From contig OX419344.1 in the NCBI GenBank assembly GCA_948470475.1, forward strand, positions 17,254,495-17,318,494: DNA of 64,000 bases. Reading direction: 5' to 3'. Source of the DNA: Galaxea fascicularis. Its lineage: Eukaryota; Cnidaria; Anthozoa; Scleractinia; Euphylliidae. Under the pieces are notes generated by a model. The model was given only the letters and a program-made list of their open reading frames with translations. It made no database searches and was not told where the DNA came from. Made by a program: the position numbers and the translations under genes. Below are positions 48,304 through 60,312 of this stretch, one piece after another. Each line of letters opens with the position of its first letter. The first letter of the stretch is position 1.

Positions 48304-49794
48304 GTACGTATAACTGTAATAAGCTTTTCACATAGTAAACGCTGTTTATTTCAGATGGGGATTACAGCTAACAGGGCTTCACTGTACAATATTACCAGAA
48401 TATTATAAAGAGTTGAACAACCACACTCAAAACAGTCACTGCATCATTATCTGATGCCTGACATTTACTCATACCACATCAATTTGAACAACTGCTGATA
48501 GCAAAGCACCCTTAATGGCAGCTAGGCCAGATGCCTTGTAGGAATTGGAAGTTTCTGAGCTCTGAGGAAGTATAGCTAGCAGCCTATCCTTTGGTGTTAT
48601 AGTATAGCATACCAAATGCAAGACCCACCCTGCCCTACCCTGAAAGAAAAAATAAGCCCTTTAACCAACGCATTTTCAAGACCCGCTAAGATTGTACGAA
48701 ACCTTCCAACATTTTCTGAAGATTGCCCAAATAAATGCAAAGATCGTCCGAAAGCTTCCGAAGCTTTCCAAAGATCATCCGAACACTTCCAAAGATTTCC
48801 GAAGATTACCCGAACACTTCCGGTGATCTCCCATATTTTCGAAGCTTCTCCAACTTTCGGAAGATTGAGAGCAATGACTTCTGCGTACCTCAGTAGTCAA
48901 TGTATGCTCTGAGGCTTTATAAGTAATCTATTTTTTCAAGTGTATTATTAATAAGTAATCACATGATTTTTCTCGTGCAACTTGGAATAAATAAGCACTT
49001 GTAAATTTTTTCAAAGACCACAAATTACACTTGTCTTACAGCTTGTGCAATTTTGTTGGTCTTTGAAAAAATTTACTCGTGCTTATTTACTCCAAATTGC
49101 ACTCGAAATCATGTGATTACCTATACTAAATGCTTGACTTTTTTCATCATGGATATCTGTTTGGTTTTCTGCTACAACAACTGTCGTTTAGCTTTCTTCC
49201 CTCACCTCTGCCATTTTGTTTTTTTTCTTCAGTGCGTTTTCTCGTACTTTTGAGTGCGCATGGTTTCCTCAAATATTCGAAAAAAAATAAATTTCAGTTC
49301 AAAATTTGGCAGACATTCATTTTCTGTAAATTCATTCATTTCCACTGAGGTGATATTTTTGTAGCACAAGTTGCATATTTGTTTTCACGATAGCCACAAT
49401 TTCTGCTCACGACTCACGTCAGCAATATCCCTTCATGCACAAGTGCAATTTCACGCTAAATACCCTCCCTTCGATAGCCAATCATACCACCAGTTTACCT
49501 TTAGCTATGCGATTCTTTAACAAATACTTGTAAAGTAATGTACATGTAACTTCCTCTTACTTGTTAATGCAATCATGCTATGTCAAACTTCCATTTCCAC
49601 TGGTTTTTGGTTCCAGGTTTGGGGGCTGGTAATTAAGTCAACTGCCCTTTGTATTTGATGTCATTCAATGAAATAGTTCTTGTTCTGAAGTGTTGTTAAT
49701 AACATTGGAGAAATAAGTATCACTTCCAAAGCTGATAGCATTACCTTGGCTTTTGTGAACTGATAGGGTAGCTGCATGTGTATTCCTCTTGCAG

Positions 49795-50658
49795 ATGATA
49801 AGGAGAGTCTGTTAAAACAAAAAAACTCCCTTTCCAACTCTAAGAAGAAGGAAAAGAAAACAACAGCAGCAAAAAAGAAAAAAATGCCTAAAGAAAACAA
49901 GGGTCCAGCTGTCACACAAACTACAAAGAAGGCACAAAAGAGGAAAAAGAATTGTAGCAACAATAATGATGAGAAGGAGGACGCAGAGAACAAAGACAAT
50001 GAAAGAAAGCGAAAAGAAAAGAGAGAGAAAGACAAAAAAGACAAAGAAAAACGACAGAAAATTTTTACAGCCAGGGTAGACAACCTTGTTGAAAGAATGT
50101 CTCTTGAAAGCGATGATGACAGGTTTTACAGTGAAGTGGTTGATGAGTGCTGTCAAATTCTGTCACCATCGAACCATTCCAGAATGATTGAAGGTGAAGC
50201 TGATCCGATAATTCAGCACAAAGACAACAGAAATGCTTCAGGCACTCCCATGCAAGTATCATCAATTGCAAGTGGTTATAGAAAACCACCATCTCCAGAC
50301 AGAGATGACATGCCCGAAGCAGCTTTAGCAGAGTTAATTCAACATCAAGATGCCAGAAAAGTTGCAGGAATTCCTTCTGTGTCTGGAAGAGCACAGCAAT
50401 CTCCTGTGCAGTCAACCTTGCCATCAGAAAGACCCATGCAAAACCAGGTTAGGGGTCAGTTCACATCAAAGTTTAGGCAGCCATGTAACACACCCCTCAG
50501 ACCAACTACTGGGATAAAAAGACCCAGGCAGCACCCACTGCAACAACCTATCAGTGACTCGGAAGATGATGAAGATTTTGAGTGTTCCAACTGCAAGAGG
50601 CTCAAACAGGAAAACGAAGACCTGAAAAGGAACTTACAGGATGTTTTACAAAATAAAG
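49795..50658 (+). CDS. BEN-domain gene, exon 3 (Lys-rich linker and coiled coil)
   Basis: Acceptor CTCTTGCAG, donor GTGTGT; phase 1 to phase 1. A long lysine/glutamate-rich region (KKKEKKTTAAKKKKMPKENK and similar), a Ser/Pro/Gln-rich linker, then acidic SDSEDDEDFECSNCKRLKQE and a short coiled coil (NEDLKRNLQDVLQNK). Nuclear localisation is likely from the basic clusters. Confidence 0.7.
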
Positions 50659-51062
50659 GTGTGTATCTGTATAGTTTAAAAATTTGCTGAATCAATTTAT
50701 TTATGAACTGACAGTTGTAACAGCTACATGTACCTTTTCAGGGAAAAATTATTATAATTTTTTTTCGGTTTCGACTTTAATGTCTTCTTCAGCAGAGTTT
50801 TACAGTTTCAGCTTGTCCGGTCGCTTTCGCGCTGACGGCTGGATCAACATACAACCATAAGTGTCCATCCTTAATTTCCAGTGCGAAACACAGGGGAGGT
50901 TCCATTAAAGGAGTTGAGAAGCGGGCAGGATCTAGACTCCCTCTCCTGGCAACAGAAATTCCGTGTAAATTATATATGTATATAAATATATACATAAGTA
51001 ATAATTTTGTGGAATAAAACAATATATTATCTGCAAATACTGTACACTGTAATTTTTTGCAG

Positions 51063-51118
51063 TTTCTGAACCACCAAGACCTGGGAAAATCCATCCTTTA
51101 AATGCTCGTCGTTTTCAG
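51063..51118 (+). CDS. BEN-domain gene, exon 4
   Basis: Short linker exon (VSEPPRPGKIHPLNARRFQ) between TTTTGCAG and GTAATC; enters phase 1 and leaves phase 0, matching exon 5. Confidence 0.65.
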
Positions 51119-51554
51119 GTAATCATCATTTTTTTTGGTTTTCATGATGGGAACTTTTTATTTGAACATCACGTACATTATATGCAGTAATAGTCTTTTG
51201 ATGGAAAACATTTAATTGTGACAAGTTGGAACAGTGTAACAACATTTGTGGCACTTGCATTTACAAGTTCTTTGCTATCATGATATTTATGGTAAAGCTG
51301 TTGTATGGTTATCTCCCAGATCTCAAAAATCACTCTTGTTAGAATCCTATGATATTAGTTTTTCTATTATAAGTTTTCTATTGCATGTTGTAAACACTTG
51401 ACAGTACAGGTTATGCATGCATTGAAAGGAAAACAAATTTCTTTAATTGGCTCATAATCATTGATTACTTTCAAAACCTTCAGTGTGTCAGCTGTATTGA
51501 TCTTGTTATTAGCACACTGAGACAGTGGTTTATTTTGTCATGTTTTATTTGTAG

Positions 51555-51753
51555 ATGGTTGAACTAACCCCTGGATCAAGAGTCTTTGTTTATCCAAATT
51601 ACCTGGAGCAAGCCTCTAGAAAAACATCTGCCTCAGGATGTGCAGCCTACCTGCTCAATTCCTTTTATACAAATCAGGAATTGTTAGGAAAAAACCTGAC
51701 TGGAGCAAATGGTAAAGCAAGCATTAACCCAGACATCCTGAACAGCATTGTTG
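51555..51753 (+). CDS. BEN-domain gene, exon 5 (BEN domain)
   Basis: Encodes MVELTPGSRVFVYPNYLEQA, then SGCAAYLLNSFYTNQELLGK and NPDILNSIVG, the recognisable BEN DNA-/chromatin-binding fold. Acceptor TTTGTAG, donor GTAAGG, leaves phase 1. Confidence 0.85.
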
Positions 51754-52420
51754 GTAAGGAAAACCCTTGTTAATTACAGTTTTACTACATGTACTCAGTA
51801 CTTCTACTACAACTGGGGTCATTCCATGTTATTTCTCATGTTGCAGTTAAGATATTTTGAAACGTTAGCAACTTATAACTAGAGAGTTATTGATTAGCAC
51901 TAGCAAATTGTTTTACAACAGGTTTTCCTTATGTCATCATGTCATTATGTCGCTAGTGTGAACCAGGCTTAATTAAGTCATGCTAATCAGTTTTGCGTAA
52001 GTGACATGCTTAAGAAATTCACTGTTTCCATTGAAATATCATGTACAGTTGGTCCATTGTGTTCAATGTAGGGATCAGTGCTTATGTGCCTAAGTATTGG
52101 TAAATTTGATTTCATTGATTGAAATATATATAGACATCAGTGGCTAGACCAGGAGACAGGATGAAGTCCCAATTGATATCCAGCCCCAACTAATAATAAA
52201 TTGGAAAATATATAATCAAGTTAAAATGAATTTATCAGATAGAGGCTTCCCATTCCCGATGTATTTCATCCCAACACCTAGTCACATTTAGGCGTTCAAC
52301 TTACAGCCCACTGTTTGACTGACTGATTGATTGATTGATTAATTATATTCGGTGTTGAACACATCAGCATACTAATTCTGAGCAATTAATCATTCCCCTG
52401 TATTATTCATTTTTAAACAG

Positions 52421-52524
52421 GATTTACTTTGAAGAAGTATCAAGGCTGCTCAGAGTCTGGAATAAAGATCAGTTTGAGAAACAAGTTGTCCGCACTGAAC
52501 TCACGTAAAAGTATTAAATCATGA
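52421..52524 (+). CDS. BEN-domain gene, exon 6
   Basis: Last exon: FTLKKYQGCSESGIKISLRN completes the end of the BEN domain, then stop TGA at 52522-52524. The complete gene has six exons with compatible phases and no visible lesions, in contrast to the broken transposase beside it. Confidence 0.75.
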
Positions 52525-52716
52525 TTATTTCAGTGTATACAGCTGAATTTACCTCTTAAGATAGATTTTAGCAACAACTTTTATCATGTTTTTAGGTTTG
52601 TAACATACTAACATTGTTTTCATTACTTGTTTTTGTATTAGACATTTCTGCCACAAGAACTGTATGTTACATGTGCCTTTACAGAATTTGAGTCTTGAAA
52701 AAATATATTTTACAAC

Positions 52717-52722
52717 AATAAA
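52717..52722 (+). terminator. AATAAA polyadenylation signal of the BEN gene
   Basis: AATAAA about 190 nt after the stop codon at 52524, followed by a T-rich stretch. Confidence 0.55.
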
Positions 52723-53456
52723 AAATTTTTTGAAGTGTACCCTACATAATTAGTATTGTTCAATTTATTTTGGGGTGGATTTATATTGTTTTGAACAGTG
52801 TAGAAAACAAAAGGCTAATTACAGGCATTATCAAAGACAACAACTAACAGGTGTGTATGTTACCAAACAAAATGTACTGAGTATATATAAATCTGTACCC
52901 AAAAGTATGCATGGAGCTCCTTGCTGCTAATCAAGCTTAAGGTATGTAAACTGTCACTTCTTTCGTTTTGTATATACAAAAAGTATACCTTGTTTTGTAC
53001 ACACATTGTATACATCTGTTGTCCTCCATAATGTACCTGCATACCGTTATTGCTATGTATACAAATTGTATACACCATAGAGGCCATTCAGGTAATACTG
53101 ACACTATACAAAAGGTATATTATTGTATACTTTTTGTATACAATTTAGTTCCAAATTCATAGTACATAATGTATACATAAACCATACAAAATGTATGCAT
53201 CACTAATGTATAAAATGTATACAATGTGATGTATACTATAATGTTAGAATTTGTGTACATTTTGTATCATGCTTTTCTGTAAGGGAGATCAGTGCTGACA
53301 TACTCAGACAAACTACAGGCTCAAAGGTACAGTTGTTATACAGAGAGGGGTGGGGTAGGGGGAGTTAAGCAAAGGATTTGTGTTTCCAAACAAATATATC
53401 TAATGTGAAGTATATATGAAATAATTCATATTTGTACTGCGGTTGTAGATACAAGT

Positions 53457-53487
<31 letters not shown>

Positions 53488-53524
53488 TTAAGCAACTGGA
53501 AAGAAAGAAGCCTGAAAAAATCAG

Positions 53525-53596
53525 GGCTTCAACGGGAATCGAACCCGTGACCTCCGCGATACCGGTGCGATGCTCTACCAACTGAGCTATGAAGCC
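53525..53596 (-). tRNA. tRNA-Thr(GGU)-like sequence, copy 1, probably pseudo-tRNA
   Basis: 72 nt with a perfect 7-bp acceptor (GGCTTCA/TGAAGCC), D-arm GCTC/GAGC and T-arm ACGGG/CCCGT. The anticodon loop is CCGGTAT: position 33 is C, not the universal U, and the anticodon stem has a mismatch. GGU-Thr is not a normal eukaryotic nuclear anticodon. A and B boxes look intact, so it may still be transcribed by Pol III as a SINE head. Confidence 0.6.
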
Positions 53597-53706
53597 ACAC
53601 ATTGGGAGCTAGGTCAATTTATTGAGTTCATATTTTCCCGCACAGTGAAGTGATGTGAAGTATATATGAAATAATTCATATTTGTACTGCGGTTGTAGAT
53701 ACAAGT

Positions 53707-53737
<31 letters not shown>

Positions 53738-53774
53738 TTAAGCAACTGGAAAGAAAGAAGCCTGAAAAAATCAG

Positions 53775-53846
53775 GGCTTCAACGGGAATCGAACCCGTGA
53801 CCTCCGCGATACCGGTGCGATGCTCTACCAACTGAGCTATGAAGCC
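53775..53846 (-). tRNA. tRNA-Thr(GGU)-like sequence, copy 2, probably pseudo-tRNA
   Basis: Identical to copy 1 at 53525-53596, 250 bp away; same C33 and anticodon-stem mismatch. Confidence 0.6.
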
Positions 53847-53927
53847 ACACATTGGGAGCTAGGTCAATTTATTGAGTTCATATTTTCCCGCACAGTGAAG
53901 TGAAGTTCTTTCTTTCCAGTTGCTTAA

Positions 53928-53958
<31 letters not shown>

Positions 53959-54335
53959 ACTTGTAAATATATCTAAAGCCGACAATCGTTTGGAAACTTT
54001 CAAGTGTTTCCTGAAGTCGGGAGAATTTTTGGCGAGGAAACTGGACAAAATACCTCGTGCTACATGCTTCTTTTAGGGAGCTCGCTTGAAAGAAAATTAA
54101 CAGACAGAGGCGTCGGGTACCCTCCGTTTTGATGAAGCAATATGAAGAGGTCTAAAGAAGCAAGATGACAAAGACGAATGAACGTCGGGTTTGATTGACT
54201 AAGATTACAATCTTGATTCAGGCCGAAGGGTCACGGTCAGTTTAATTATAATGGTAAGTGTCAAGCCATATCACTTACATTTAAACCGTGAAGTTTGAAT
54301 TAACTACAATATAAGTGTTGAAGCTGTACAGCGCG

Positions 54336-54689
54336 ATGAAAACGAAAACCAACTCTTACTCCTTGTGTTATGGATTCATCTTTAATTTGCTGGTGGCCCT
54401 GTGCACCGTTGGATTTGTGTGTTACCTTTATTACCGCCTGGATTCAAGGCTGGTTTCACTGGAGCGACAGTTTTGGGACAAACAGCAGGACGGGATGCGC
54501 ATTTCAAGCGGGAATCCAGGGTTTTATAGCCAACAAAGCGGAGACATTGAAGCTGCGTGGGTGAAAAATACGAAGAAAAGCCGAAAGGCTAGTTTAAAGG
54601 GAGCCACAATACTTCTCAGAAAATTCCTGAACAAGAGATCGAGAAAAGCGGACATTAATGCGAAGACACTGAAGAAAGCATTTGTTTAG
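54336..54689 (+). CDS. Possible type II membrane protein or first exon
   Basis: ATG 54336 starts MKTKTNSYSLCYGF, then one membrane segment (IFNLLVALCTVGFVCYLYY) and a basic, Ser/Lys-rich outside region ending in TAG. N-terminal anchors like this are found in TNF-type ligands and similar type II proteins, but no further domain is visible here; downstream exons could follow (a splice inside the ORF is possible). Function unknown. Confidence 0.45.
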   Translation: MKTKTNSYSLCYGFIFNLLVALCTVGFVCYLYYRLDSRLVSLERQFWDKQQDGMRISSGNPGFYSQQSGDIEAAWVKNTKKSRKASLKGATILLRKFLNKRSRKADINAKTLKKAFV

Positions 54690-57052
54690 TCTGTTTTTTA
54701 AATGTTTGCTTACAAGGTGTCGGGTGCTTGTTAAATTCTTAGTTATTTACATTTTTTGTACTCGAGTTTCATCGAAGACACGCCTTTGTATTCCACCAGT
54801 TGGGAACAGTGGACAGAAAACAAACAACCGCTAAAATCAGACAAGAAACGTCCTACCGTATCGCGCGTGTTTACCGCGAACTACGCGTGTAACATTTCCA
54901 TGACTAGCGGTAACCACAGGCAGTCCAACAGTACTGGGTAAGACCTTGGTTTATTATGGAATTAAACCTGAAGGTGTTGGTGGTACATACTAAGAGTAAG
55001 TCAAAATAAAATAGCGGTCATATTTATTTTATGGTTGCCTATGCTCTAATTAAGCGAATGATACACGGTTCAGCAAATGTTGAACAGTTGAACGCTGAAA
55101 TATGCCGTTCAAGGCCAGCCCTAAAACATGGAATCTGGAAACCGGAATCCGAAATTCGGAAACTATAATCGAGAAAAAGAAAACTTGATTTCAGTTATTA
55201 ATGTCTAAAATATTTCAGTGATACAAACAAAAACAATAAGAAATTATAGAGTTGGAGGTGCGAATTGCGTTTTGCGATTTTTCCCTATTTCCTGTAAAAC
55301 GGAGCCTGCCGCAATCTCTCCTGAGTTAACAAGTCCTACTGAATTTTCAGATCCCGAAATACGGATAGCCTTTCAGATCCCGAAATCCATGAAAGCCTCA
55401 GGTAGGTGCGAGTTGTGACCAAAGCACGCGGGAAGAAGGAGAGCTGTTCCCAGTTAATTATTTTTCAGATCTTTTTATTTTATCACTTTCCCGATTGAAA
55501 GCGTCATATTTTCGCATTAAAGAATGACTGAGATCGACTTCCGAGTGCATTTCTTTCGGAACGAAGGCAAGGAGACAGAAGCAACGGAAGACAGAAGTGT
55601 CCACTGAAGACAAACAGAAAATGTTTTGCTTAAATGTTCTCGTTTGGTGCCAGTGAGCGCTTGCGAAGTACGTGGTACAAATATTAATGTGCCGATATCT
55701 TATTTGTTTCCCAACCCATTTTTCCTTTGTTACATTTTCTATTTTTGACTTCCGGATCTCCGGATTCCGGATTCCGGTTTTCGGTTTCCATGTTTTAGGG
55801 TTGCCCGCCGTTCAACACAGTTGAATCCGCTGTTGAAAGTTGTTGAACGTAGTCAAACGAAAATAGAACTTGCCTGCACTATTCCGTTCAACAACGTTGC
55901 CACTTGTTGAGCGGCTTCAACCAATCGTTTTCGAGTTTGGTGTCACGTGGCTTCGTGGAAATATCAATATGGCGGCCGAAGAGTTGGAACCAGCTGAGTT
56001 CGAATGGAGTTTTGATAACACCAGTCAGCTGATCAATCTGTACGAGACTTTTCCGTGCCTGTAAAAAAAAAAAAACTGGTGCATCTGGATCCGTGTCTCT
56101 AGGTGGCCATGCTCGATTTGCGGGTTGGTTAAACGGATTCAGCGAACATCCGAATTACTGAACTGTCAGCTTGCACAGGAAGTGGATCCGTAGCAATACA
56201 CAGCCGCGTGGGCTGTCAACAATTCACGTCTGGGTTTAAATGTCTTAGAACGTCGTAAGTTACAAAAGAGCGGCCTTGCGTTAGCGTTGCTATGGTAACA
56301 GCTGTTATTTGGTAATGCATAGAAAACTGAGTTGTTGTGGTGTTTAAGGGAATCGAAACTTGTCTTCTATAAGAAATTTTGATTCCAACAGGTACACCCC
56401 AAACCTGAAAAAACTGCTGCGAGCCTCCTTAAACATTAAACTTTGAGCTATCTGTTCAAGACCTGCACCAATTTATTATCGCAGCAAATGAATTTGTTAA
56501 CACTACCGTATTAGTTTTCGAATGTAGGGACTGGGCATGAGGCGCCAGTCTTCGCTCGGACAGTGACATGTACTGGAGGCTAGTAATTTCACTGTTGTGA
56601 ACTGGGTCGAACCTCGGCAAACTAAGGAGTTAATTTTATCCTCGGTTTTGGAAGTTATAGTACTGTTTTTGCAGTCAGCATCTCGCATTTGCAGACCTAA
56701 GGTTACGGAATAGGGAGGTCGTTATAATAATAACAATAATAATAATAATAATAATATTTTATTTACAATTATTCTTCGAAAACAAATACAGAAAGGTTTC
56801 AGATAAAAATTCAATAAACGCTTTCAAATTCTGCACTTCATGTTAAAAAGTGTCCATGCATGATACTTTTTAAAAAAAACGTTGTTAATAGATGCAAAAT
56901 TACAAGTCATAAAAATATCATTATGGTTAAGATGGAATGTGTCCCTTTGTTTCTTGGAGTTCGATTACTTAGATTTTATTCTCGAGACACAAAACTAGAA
57001 AAGCGAAACTAAAACCCTATACAAGGCTGCTAAAAAAAAAAGGAAACAAACA
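54690..57052. other. Intergenic or intronic, no supported gene
   Basis: Contains short ORFs without domains, a pair of GGAAACCGGAATCCG / CGGATTCCGGTTT-like inverted motifs near 55,135 and 55,760 that suggest a foldback element with TGAACGGC-like inner parts, and an (ATA)n microsatellite at about 56,727-56,757. Confidence 0.4.
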
Positions 57053-58106
57053 CTAAACAACGTCAATGGCTCCTTCGACAGTTGCGATTTCAATATCACA
57101 ATTGTTGTAATCAAACGCAGTACGGCGCTTCACCCGCGATCCTCGAAGGCAAACCAGGGCCGACCGAAGGAGTGTAAAGCATGTCCTTTCTCGAATCCAG
57201 GAAATTGTTTGCGAGTATTGTTCTCCTTTCTTGGCGGCTATCAGCTCAGCCAGTCGACTATGGTACCTTATACATTCCTTCCCCATCCCTCCAGTAGTTG
57301 TAAATACAAGCGGCGTGAACGAACCATGCTCAACATCCAACACTCTCCTCGAATACAACCGCTTCTTGTCGTTTTCATGGATGTGATAGATCTGCTGCGG
57401 CACCTAGTCCCTGTAAGACTCGGCATTAGGGTGGCAAACCCTCACATCAAAGAATGCCGAGCTCTGGGGGTCCCAGAAGCCACGCGCCCGAATGTCCAAT
57501 CTTGCGTCTTGTGCTCTATTGGACCCTCTACTGAGCTGTTCTTCAGTGATGTCTTGGAGAACTGGCTCGACTTCGACGTCACCACACACCATACTCAAGA
57601 GATTGGCCTCGAGGTCTCTCAACTCGTTATGACGTTGGATTACAAACCCCCCTCGTTTGCAAATCAAGATAATCTCTTGAGCCTATCACAGCTCCAAGAT
57701 GCCTCTGCCCCTCTACTGTCACGTTGATGACTGTATCCTTAAAAGCTTCTCTGACCAGTGCCTCCTTTTCAGGCTTTGCGATGATCCAGCACTTTTTAGC
57801 GTTTGGAAAGTAACCGATGTCCGGACCGAGCGTATTGAGACCATCCCACCATTGCTGGATTTCTAAAATAGTGCCGGCTGCACTAGCGTCATCTGCAAAC
57901 CAGCATTGCTTTGCAAATGAAAAGGCCTGTAGACTAGTTAACAAAGGCAGAATGCTGAGAGCATATAGTGACATAGCGAGTGGGTCGCCTTGAGTTGTTC
58001 CCTCGGCTGATGTTATCTCTTTGCCACCAGTGATAAATAACCGGGCGGGGTGACGATAGGTGTGCCAGAAAATCGTGCTAAGCTTCCTATAAACGCGCCA
58101 CAACAA
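57053..58106 (-). pseudogene. Retroelement reverse-transcriptase fragment, 5'-truncated and frameshifted
   Basis: From 58106 leftward: RT motifs [20 protein letters not shown] and FADDASAAG (the catalytic FADD), then [10 protein letters not shown]. Frames then shift: 57667-57404 reads [20 protein letters not shown] and [20 protein letters not shown] (an endonuclease-like DVRV motif), and 57403-57053 continues [20 protein letters not shown] to a stop. Sequence between the RT and C-terminal part appears deleted. A non-LTR-type remnant common in cnidarian genomes; exact clade not assigned. Confidence 0.75.
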
Positions 58107-58189
58107 TTTAAAACCTTCTTCGCCTCGTCAGTAGCTGTAGCACGACAAAGTGGAAAGTGTTTTTTAATTAATTGCGTGAATTAGAAGTG

Positions 58190-59020
58190 TTCGCCTCCGG
58201 CGTTTACACACTGTGTGTAGCGTGTTCGTGGTCTCGCGCTTTTAGAATGAAGAATATACATTGTGCGTAGCGTGTTTGTGACCTCACGCTATAGAAAGAG
58301 GAATAAACACTGTGCGTAGCGGGTTTGTGGCCTCGCTTATAGAACAATGCATATTTTTATATACATCGTGCGCTGCGTGTTCGTAACCTCACGCTTATAG
58401 AACGAGGAATAAACACTGTGTATAGCGTGTTTGTGGCCCCGCGCTTTTAGAACGAAGAATATACATTGTGCGTAGCGTGTTTGTGACCTTAAGCTATAGA
58501 ACGAGGAATAAACACTGTGCGTAGCGGGTTTGTGGCCTCGCTTTTTGAACAATGCATATTTTTATACACATTGTGTGCAGCGTGCTTGTGACCTCACGCT
58601 TATAGAACGAGAAACATACACTGTGTGTAGCGTGTTTGTGGCCTCGCGCTTTTAGAGCGAAGAATATACATCGGCGCAGCGTGTTCGTGGCCTCACGCTA
58701 TAGAACGAGGAATAAACACTGTGCGTAGCGGGTTTGTGGCCTCGCTTATAGATCAATGCATATTTTTATATATACATCGTGCGCTGCGTGTTTGTAACTT
58801 CACGCTTATAGAACGAGGAATATACACCGTGTGTAGCGTGTTTGTGACCTCGCGCCTTATAAACGTAGAATATACATTGTGCGTAGCGTGTTTGTGACCT
58901 CACGCTATAGAACGAGGAATAAACACTGTGTGTAGCATGTCTGTGGCCTCGCTTATAGAACAATGCATATTTTTATATACATTGCGCGCCGCGTGCTGGT
59001 GACCTCACGCTTTGATTTGC
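58190..59020. repeat. Minisatellite, about 50-60-bp unit
   Basis: Many diverged copies of GTGCGTAGCGTGTTTGTGAC followed by CTCACGCT(TA)TAGAACGAGG and AATA(AA/TA)CACT. Higher-order pattern: a variant with CAATGCATATTTTTATATAC recurs about every 210 bp. A further short block lies at 59440-59560. Confidence 0.85.
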
Positions 59021-59439
59021 ACCAGTGCAACGAAAGAAATTTCATTTCATACTTCAAGTAAGTAAGTATTTGTGTAGCCGTTTCGTTTTGGCGCCAAAGT
59101 GCAACCGCAAGGGATCTGGGAGCCAATTAGCCTTTTATTTAAACGGGTGCAACGCATTTAAATGCGGCCAAAACAATCAACCGAACATATCCGTTAGACG
59201 AACGTGTAAAGAGCTGTGTAAGATGTACGGATTACCCTACACAATTGTGAGTATCATTTCGCTGCGAATATTTCTAGCTTTCAAGTGTAATTTCACATTT
59301 CAAACGCAATTCTTTCATTTACTTTGCAGTTTGACTGTTGCTGATGATATCTCATTCAAGTAACCAGTGCGAAAACAAACGGTTGTCAGTACATCAGTAG
59401 CCCTCAGATTAAGTAACGCTTCGCTACGTAAGCGCGAAA

Positions 59440-59560
59440 TACGCTTATAGAACGAGGAATATACATTATGTGTAGCGTGTTTGTGGCCTCGCGCTTTTAC
59501 AACGAAGAATATACATCGGCGCAGCGTGTTTGTGGCCTCACGCTTGTGGAACGAGTTTGG
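59440..59560. repeat. Outlying minisatellite block
   Basis: Two to three copies of the same TAGCGTGTTTGTGGCCTC unit as at 58190-59020, separated by about 420 bp of unrelated sequence. Confidence 0.75.
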
Positions 59561-60167
59561 ATGCTTTTAGCTTGAAGAACGGAGCATTCAACATTTCGGA
59601 GCGCTATTCCAGTCAGTCATCATTTCTGAGCGCTATTCTATTCACGGCCTCCAGTGTTCATCGAGGCTTTTTCCTGTCTCTCACCACCTGACATTTCGAA
59701 TAGTCGGGTCGACTTTTCAAATGACGGGTCGTCACGACCCGATCGGATCGTCACGATCCGTCGAGATATTTGAAGTTGCCCCAGGCCGTTTGACTTCCGG
59801 AAGTAAAACTTACTTCCTTTTTAAACTTCACGACCCGACATCCGGTGAGACGGGTCGTCAACAGCAATTGACGACCCGACTCAGTTCGTGTATATTGGAC
59901 ATGTGTGTCCAAAGCAAGGAAAAAGGCTTTAAAAATGGCAGTCAAAATCTGAAAAAGTGAGATCGCGTGGACGTTTAAAAATACGGAATGGTAAGACTTA
60001 TGCAACAGTCTTTGGGCGCTTACCAAAAAGAGACTTAGAACATCGTCACGCCCGCTTAGCCAACCACTGCCCGGTATTTTCATGCTCTATGTTATATATT
60101 CTCCCTGAAATTATGTAAAGTGACGTACATGGAAATTTGGGATGAAAATATTTGTCACAGTGGGTTA

Positions 60168-60312
60168 CGTAACTCATTAGTATGCTCTACATTCGCACTG
60201 GTATTCTCTATATAAAGAATACCAATGGGACCTTTGTCTTTCATTGTTTGAAATCCTTATATTATATTTAGAGGGAATACCAGTGAGAGTATAAAGCATA
60301 CTAAGTTAGGTA
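60168..60312. mobile_element. Foldback MITE, about 145 bp
   Basis: GTAACTCATTAGTATGCTCT at the left mirrors AGCATACTAAGTTAGGTAC at the right; CACTGGTATTC and GAATACCAGTG pair inside. Confidence 0.7.

Larger units (their letters stand above)
42638..53295. mobile_element. EnSpm/CACTA-like transposon candidate, about 10.7 kb
   Basis: Both edges carry arrays of TGTATAC/GTATACA-type subterminal motifs (42,660-42,920 and 52,850-53,270). Outer ends share GCAGTAG/GCACTGA followed by CCCTTA in inverted orientation. Inside are a tnp2-like transposase on the minus strand and a BEN-domain gene on the plus strand whose first exons diverge from a shared 230-bp promoter (47364-47591). Exact termini and the 2-3-bp target duplication were not established. 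Confidence 0.5.
53403..53902. repeat. Two tandem 250-bp units of a tRNA-derived repeat
   Basis: Two copies with a period of exactly 250 bp, each holding a tRNA-like sequence on the minus strand. An inverted partial copy (TTCTTTCTTTCCAGTTGC, GATGATCACTCTTCACTTGT) follows at 53905-53970. A degenerate relative lies at 32,350-32,480. Likely a tRNA-derived SINE or satellite. Confidence 0.85.

Noticed and set aside
49661..50156. Minus-strand hydrophobic ORFs (Phe/Leu/Ser-rich)
   Set aside because: Antisense of the Lys-rich exon of the BEN gene; AAG/AAA codons read as CTT/TTT.
58337..58963. Short ORFs with repeated TNTQRTMYI
   Set aside because: Minisatellite translation.
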